Below are positions 60,090 through 64,000 of a stretch of DNA of 64,000 nt, piece by piece (the first letter of the stretch is position 1; the number at the start of each line of letters is the position of its first letter). The stretch lies in assembly GCA_037102815.1 (NCBI GenBank), contig BTPP01000003.1:4712001-4776000 (forward strand). Direction: 5' to 3'. The notes beneath the pieces are model-generated. The model was not told the origin of the DNA and did no database searches. It worked only from the letters and a program-made list of their open reading frames with translations. The position numbers and the translations under genes are program-made. The stretch is from Neurospora intermedia. Taxonomy: Eukaryota > Ascomycota > Sordariomycetes > Sordariales > Sordariaceae.

Positions 60090-61688
60090 CGAGTAAGGTT
60101 GCTTTGTGCAGAACCAAACGGGCACCGACAGATCAGTGAAGCATCAGTCTCTGAACCGGAAGTTATACCGGGCTTTCACTTATCGGCCGAAAAAAAAAAT
60201 GGTTGCGGGGACATTGAACAGAGATGTTGGGCCTGAGCCAAATCAAGAAAGAACCAAGGTAAGGTAGAGATGCAGATTCAGGCGTCCAGCCGCAAAGGCA
60301 ATGACACCCACCCATGAGTGCCTCTATCCATTGGTTATCGTTGAAACAGATGGATGGCCGGGATTGAAGAAGAGTGGCCAACACGTGGATACCTAAGGAA
60401 CTCGGCTTAAGAACCTCATAATATGATCCAGTCATGCAGGCTCTAGCATAGTATCAACCAGGACGATAAGCCATCACACTGAGACGACGAGGTGAACAAA
60501 TGGTAGAAAGAATGATTGATTTGATTCATACCTAGCTTGAATCGGGCCATCAACATTGTTGTCATTATGTGTCTAGATGGCTGACTTGAAGGAAATCGTA
60601 ACGAGGAAAATGGGACGGGACGGCTGTCGTCTCATTCGTTTTCCCCTGATTCCATCTGCCACCCACCCCAAAAGTGATGCTGTAGTAAACTTTGTGTTGA
60701 TTCGCGGTAGACGGGAAACCAAGAAACCAGACCAGAGACTAGGTAGGAGATAGGAACAGAGAGGTTTCAAAGAAGATCCTAGAAAATGGCTTCAGTTGCC
60801 AGGCAGGCCAAGTTTACAAATCACTACCTCCGAAATGCGTTGTAGTTATCGGACAATAACCACAATCAATGTTTCGTAGCCAATGCATCTTTTCTATAGG
60901 GGGGTGAGCGCTGTAATATAGTGTCCTCGGTTTTGGACCTGGGTCGGGTCCGAATTTCGAAATTTCTCTCCGTCTTAACGTCCTACCTACCTTCCCCCAA
61001 TATCCAACGTCCCCCTTTATCGACGGAAAGAACTAGCCCTTTCCTCCAGAAATAACCACTTAGCTCAGTAGGTAGCTAAGCGGTTGATAAAGTAAGTAGT
61101 TCTTCATTTTTTTTCATTCTTGCTCGTAACCTTTGTTCGATTCCTATTCATACGTAACGAATTTTTTGTAATTCGATTCTGACTTCCAGCTAGGCCTTCA
61201 CTTTAGTAAGTCTTCAAAGGCTAGAAAACATCCTTAAAGACTACTAGAGTATAGAAGGTTATGATACCCTATAGTTTTGACTTCTAGGGGTTAGGTTGGT
61301 AGACAACGCTTGTTGGGACTCAGGGTTTCCCGCTTCGGTACGGCTGTTTGAATTGCAACCTACCCGCAAGCGTTAGCCTCGATTAGGCAGCCATCGAAGG
61401 AATTTCGCCCTTTTCAAAATTCAACAACAACCACGAAAGAAGACATGTAAAAGGTAGAAGCAAAGAATGCGAAATTCCTGGTTTATATATTCACAGTCAT
61501 TACCACACACACCATACAACCTACTCCGGTGAGTGCCTAGGTAGTCAAACATGCCGTCGCCTCATATTCATATGCCATCCCTTACTCCGTCCCTCCCATC
61601 CTCAGCAGCAACTCCCGTCTCATCCTCGGGTGTTACTACTTCCTTTCCTAACCCACTACCCACCGCCCAGGCACCAACCAGCCCGCGA
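60090..61688. other. Intergenic region (1.6 kb) with a tRNA-like promoter module
   Basis: It carries the HET-gene promoter and the 3' side of the GNAT gene. 60950-61260 is AT-richer than its surroundings and contains the tRNA-like module listed separately. No protein-coding gene seen. Confidence 0.6.
61059..61260 (+). other. tRNA-like A-box/B-box module, possible tRNA-derived SINE fragment
   Basis: TAGCTCAGTAGG (61061-61072) matches the Pol III A box. It sits inside CTTAGCT-8 nt-AGCTAAG, a perfect 7-bp hairpin like a tRNA D arm. TGTTCGATTCC (61134-61144) matches the B box apart from its first base, 61 nt after the A box. A second weaker B-like AATTCGATTCTG lies at ~61170. No acceptor stem pairs around these boxes, so this is not a working tRNA gene. 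AT-rich sequence follows. The layout fits a tRNA-derived SINE head, but no tail or target-site repeat was found and the ends are guesses. Confidence 0.35.
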
Positions 61689-62219
61689 TCATAGGTATGA
61701 TAGTACCATTCCCGTTGACCGGGGCGCCGTCTCCTTGAACCCGTTCTTCTCATACAACCTCCTGCCCGGCCCATCCGCAAAAAGCGTAATATAAGGGTAC
61801 TCACCCTCCTTCTCATCACACGGCGCGTGGCGAGCAATGTAAGCCAGTAATTCCTTGAGGACCACGTCTCCTAGCCCCTTACGCTGATGCTCTGGGAGGG
61901 TCGCCATGTCGGCAATGTGGAAGTACCATCCTCCATCGCCAATGATTCGTCCCATTGCTACCTCTACGGGCTCGTTGTTGTTGTTGTTGTTGTTGTTGTT
62001 GTCGTACGTGATGTAGCATCCGTACCAGGAATTGGACGCGACAGGCGCTGCTTGGGCGACGGATCGAGGGGTTAGCCCCGAGGCGGACCGGAGATGCCTG
62101 TAGGAGGAAATGGAAGGATAGCCCGCGTGGAGCACGTAGCCCTTTGGAAGGGTAGGTGTTGTCACTGTGGGCGACATTGTATGGTGGCTATCTTCCATGG
62201 GTGGGGATGAGAAGTTCAT
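61689..62219 (-). CDS. GNAT-family N-acetyltransferase
   Basis: Transfers an acetyl group from acetyl-CoA; the substrate is not predictable here. One exon, 176 residues, normal for a single GNAT domain. The core runs from ~85: GGWYFHIADMATLPEHQRKG, in which QRKGLG is the acetyl-CoA pyrophosphate-binding motif A, then VVLKELLAYI. Motif B is ADGPGRRLYEKNGFKET near the C-terminus. A run of nine Asn (residues ~74-82), coded by a GTT repeat on the plus strand, sits in a loop before strand four of the fold. The start ATG at 62219 precedes MNFSSPPMEDSHHTM; later Met codons (8, 15) could also serve because the fold starts at ~25. Confidence 0.9.
   Translation of the reverse strand: MNFSSPPMEDSHHTMSPTVTTPTLPKGYVLHAGYPSISSYRHLRSASGLTPRSVAQAAPVASNSWYGCYITYDNNNNNNNNNEPVEVAMGRIIGDGGWYFHIADMATLPEHQRKGLGDVVLKELLAYIARHAPCDEKEGEYPYITLFADGPGRRLYEKNGFKETAPRSTGMVLSYL
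61974..62002. repeat. Trinucleotide repeat coding for poly-Asn in the acetyltransferase
   Basis: Tandem GTT (AAC/Asn on the minus strand), nine residues, in a predicted surface loop; likely length-variable between strains. Confidence 0.95.
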
Positions 62220-63290
62220 TCAGTCTTGGGCGTCAGTTGTGTGTATGTGTGTGGATTGGCACCGAGGAGGACAACTGAAGGTCTGTCGGCATAGAAATAT
62301 GAGAGAAGAATAGCAAAATGAAAGGTAAGCTTAGAAGGATTTTTATCTGTTGGCGGTCGTCTCACCAAGTTCCATCGAGGAGAGGAGACCCACAATTTTG
62401 TGGGGCAAGTCCATTGAAGGTTATCGACGGAGGTCCTGTGATAGAGACAAAGGTTTAAGGTGAGAGGATGGATGTGCGATGGTAGCCACGGCGAGATTGG
62501 AATGATATGTGATCAGTTTTCTATTCAGTTCAAGTCAAATATCTCACTGGAGGTATCGGTTGTTACTATTTCCTGCGAAATTACTCGTTCTCTAACCACC
62601 CATTCATCGCCAATGCTATCGCGCAATCTGATGGCTACCAAAAAGTGAAGAGGCGCTGTTCCCCTATTCGCCTGCCAAGTATGAACCAACAGTAAAGAAC
62701 CCCTTTAAGCAAGGAAAAGCATATCAATCTTTGTTCCTTATGAAAAGCAAAATGCGAGCAAGGCCATCCATCACCAATAACAGACATGAACGAACACGAA
62801 ATATGAAATGCTATGATAATAATGATATTTTGTCTTTCCCAACTTTGACTGATTCGCTCTGCTTTCAGCTGCGTTTCTTCTTTGTACGTACGTAAAAAGG
62901 TGCTCCAGCTAGTTTATCTCCAACTCTAGTAGAAACGAAGAAGCAGATGACGGCGGCCCAAGAAGAAAGCAAAATGCAGTTTGATGTATGGCGACAACAG
63001 GACGAACAATGTGATAAAAAAAGGCAACTCCCCGCTCGCGCTCATTTAGCTCCTGCCAAGCCACCCTTCCTTTTTTGTTATATACGGTGTTGTAGTGGCA
63101 ATTTGTTCCGATCTCCCTTCCTTTTCTCCCCTTCGTGAAGCATTGACGCTTTGTCTTGCGACTCAACCCAATTCCACTCGATCAGAACGACTTCTTAAGA
63201 TAATTAATCATTCGATGGCGAAGTGGGAGAACTGGGGATTTCTGTTAGCAAAGCTGTCTTACCCCAAGCAACAGACTGATCCACAACTTA
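62220..63290. other. Intergenic region (1.1 kb)
   Basis: Between the start of the acetyltransferase gene and the end of the polymerase gene, both on the minus strand. It holds the polymerase 3' end and the acetyltransferase promoter. No other feature seen. Confidence 0.65.
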
Positions 63291-64000
63291 CTATTGATCC
63301 CCGTTGCCCCCCGAGTTATTACGTCCCGGCGTCCGCGGTGAGTACTGCGGCGACGTCGGCGAGTAACCCGTTGGGCTAGTAGGGGACAGCTGCTGACCAG
63401 GCGACCGCTGGAACGACGGGCTCGTGGGCGAGTAAGCGTCCGGCGAGGTTGGCGACCAGGTAGGCGACGCCGGAGAGTAGCTTGGCGAGGTAGCCTGGAA
63501 AGCGGGCGAGGCCGGGCTGTAGCTCGGACTCGTGGGGGAGTATGAGGGTGACGTCGGAGAGAATTGTTGGGCGGGGGAGGTGGGCGAGTACCTGGCGGCA
63601 GCTGGCGATGCCGGCGAGTAGCTCGGGGAGGTAGGGCTGTAGCTCGGGCTGGTCGGGCTTCCAGGGCGCAGCATCGGCGAAGTTGGCGAGAACGACGGCG
63701 ACGAGGGACTGAATTGTGGGCTGGAAGCGAAACGACCAGCAGAGTCGAGGAGAGGTGAGCTGGGCGAGTAGCCAGCCGCGGGCGACGATGGCGAGTACCC
63801 GCCATAGCTGAATGGTGACGTGGGTGTGAAGGGGCTGGTGGCACGAGGGCTGGTAGCCGAAGAGTAGGAAGTGCCAGAACCGTATCCGCCAACGCCACCG
63901 TAGTCAGTGCCGAAGCCGTTGTTCGTCGGGCTGTCCGATCCAGCGCCCTGGATAGGAGAGAAGTTGCCCATAGTAGGCGAATAACTTCCAAGGAACCCAC
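63291..64000 (-). CDS. rpb1: RNA polymerase II largest subunit, C-terminal domain (3' end of gene, cut by window edge)
   Basis: The last ~236 residues of Rpb1, containing the C-terminal domain (CTD) whose phosphorylation couples transcription to RNA processing. About sixteen heptad-like units are visible, based on YSPTSPS. Many are altered at position 1 (Phe, Trp or Leu for Tyr) or 4 (Ala or Ser for Thr) and spaced by irregular inserts, as in filamentous ascomycetes and unlike the regular yeast array. Upstream the frame stays open to base 64000 ([20 protein letters not shown]). The tail after the last heptad, [14 protein letters not shown], ends at TAA-type stop 63291-63293. No intron falls in this part. 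Confidence 0.96.
   Translation of the reverse strand, partial: GFLGSYSPTMGNFSPIQGAGSDSPTNNGFGTDYGGVGGYGSGTSYSSATSPRATSPFTPTSPFSYGGYSPSSPAAGYSPSSPLLDSAGRFASSPQFSPSSPSFSPTSPMLRPGSPTSPSYSPTSPSYSPASPAAARYSPTSPAQQFSPTSPSYSPTSPSYSPASPAFQATSPSYSPASPTWSPTSPDAYSPTSPSFQRSPGQQLSPTSPTGYSPTSPQYSPRTPGRNNSGGNGDQ

Overview
The window is nuclear DNA of a filamentous ascomycete, most likely Neurospora or a close Sordariales relative. The evidence is gene style: short introns of 54-130 nt with GTAAGT/GTATGT donors and CTRAC-type branch sites, roughly balanced base composition, many coding trinucleotide runs (poly-Gln, -Asn, -Thr, -Asp, -Glu/Lys), long homopolymer tracts between genes, and families typical of these fungi (HET-domain protein, LEU3-type Zn2Cys6 regulator, DUF7732-like secreted protein). 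I see no bacterial operons, CRISPR, integrated virus or complete transposon. The species call is inference.

Layout. 1-1330 (-): 5' part of an EDEM/Htm1-type GH47 mannosidase-like gene cut by the left edge. 1331-9060: 7.7 kb with no convincing gene. 9061-11152 (-): a three-exon nuclear protein with a tandem Myb/SANT-like region. 11153-26187: 15 kb apparently gene-free, lying upstream of that gene. 26188-28541 (-): LEU3/LeuB-type Zn2Cys6 activator. 28542-32485: divergent intergenic region. 32486-33463 (+): small protein with a myristoylation signal and a helical, HTH-like C-terminus. 35339-35995 (-): orphan ORF with a SUMO-interaction-like motif. 36059-37306 (-): flavohaemoglobin. 37307-42720: mostly empty, one doubtful broken reading frame.

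From 42.7 kb on the DNA is gene-dense: mitochondrial short-chain dehydrogenase (+), TDG/MUG-type mismatch DNA glycosylase (-), secreted Gly-rich, probably GPI-anchored protein (-, 4 exons), ANCHR/ZFYVE19-like ESCRT regulator (+), LMBD1-type lysosomal/vacuolar cobalamin transporter (-), a 940-residue Pro/Ser-rich protein of unknown function (+), HET-domain protein (-), GNAT acetyltransferase (-), and at the right edge the CTD-encoding 3' end of the RNA polymerase II largest subunit (-).

The genes do not form an evident pathway or cluster; they look like ordinary independent chromosomal genes. The most notable features are the 15 kb gene-free region, a Zn-finger protein with three MIM1-like ESCRT-III-binding motifs, an isolated tRNA-like A-box/B-box module near 61.1 kb, a 63-nt T tract, a 70-nt pure pyrimidine tract, and recurring ACCT/TACCTAGGTA motifs in the non-coding DNA. 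Exon boundaries were deduced by eye from splice signals and frame continuity and have not been checked against transcripts.
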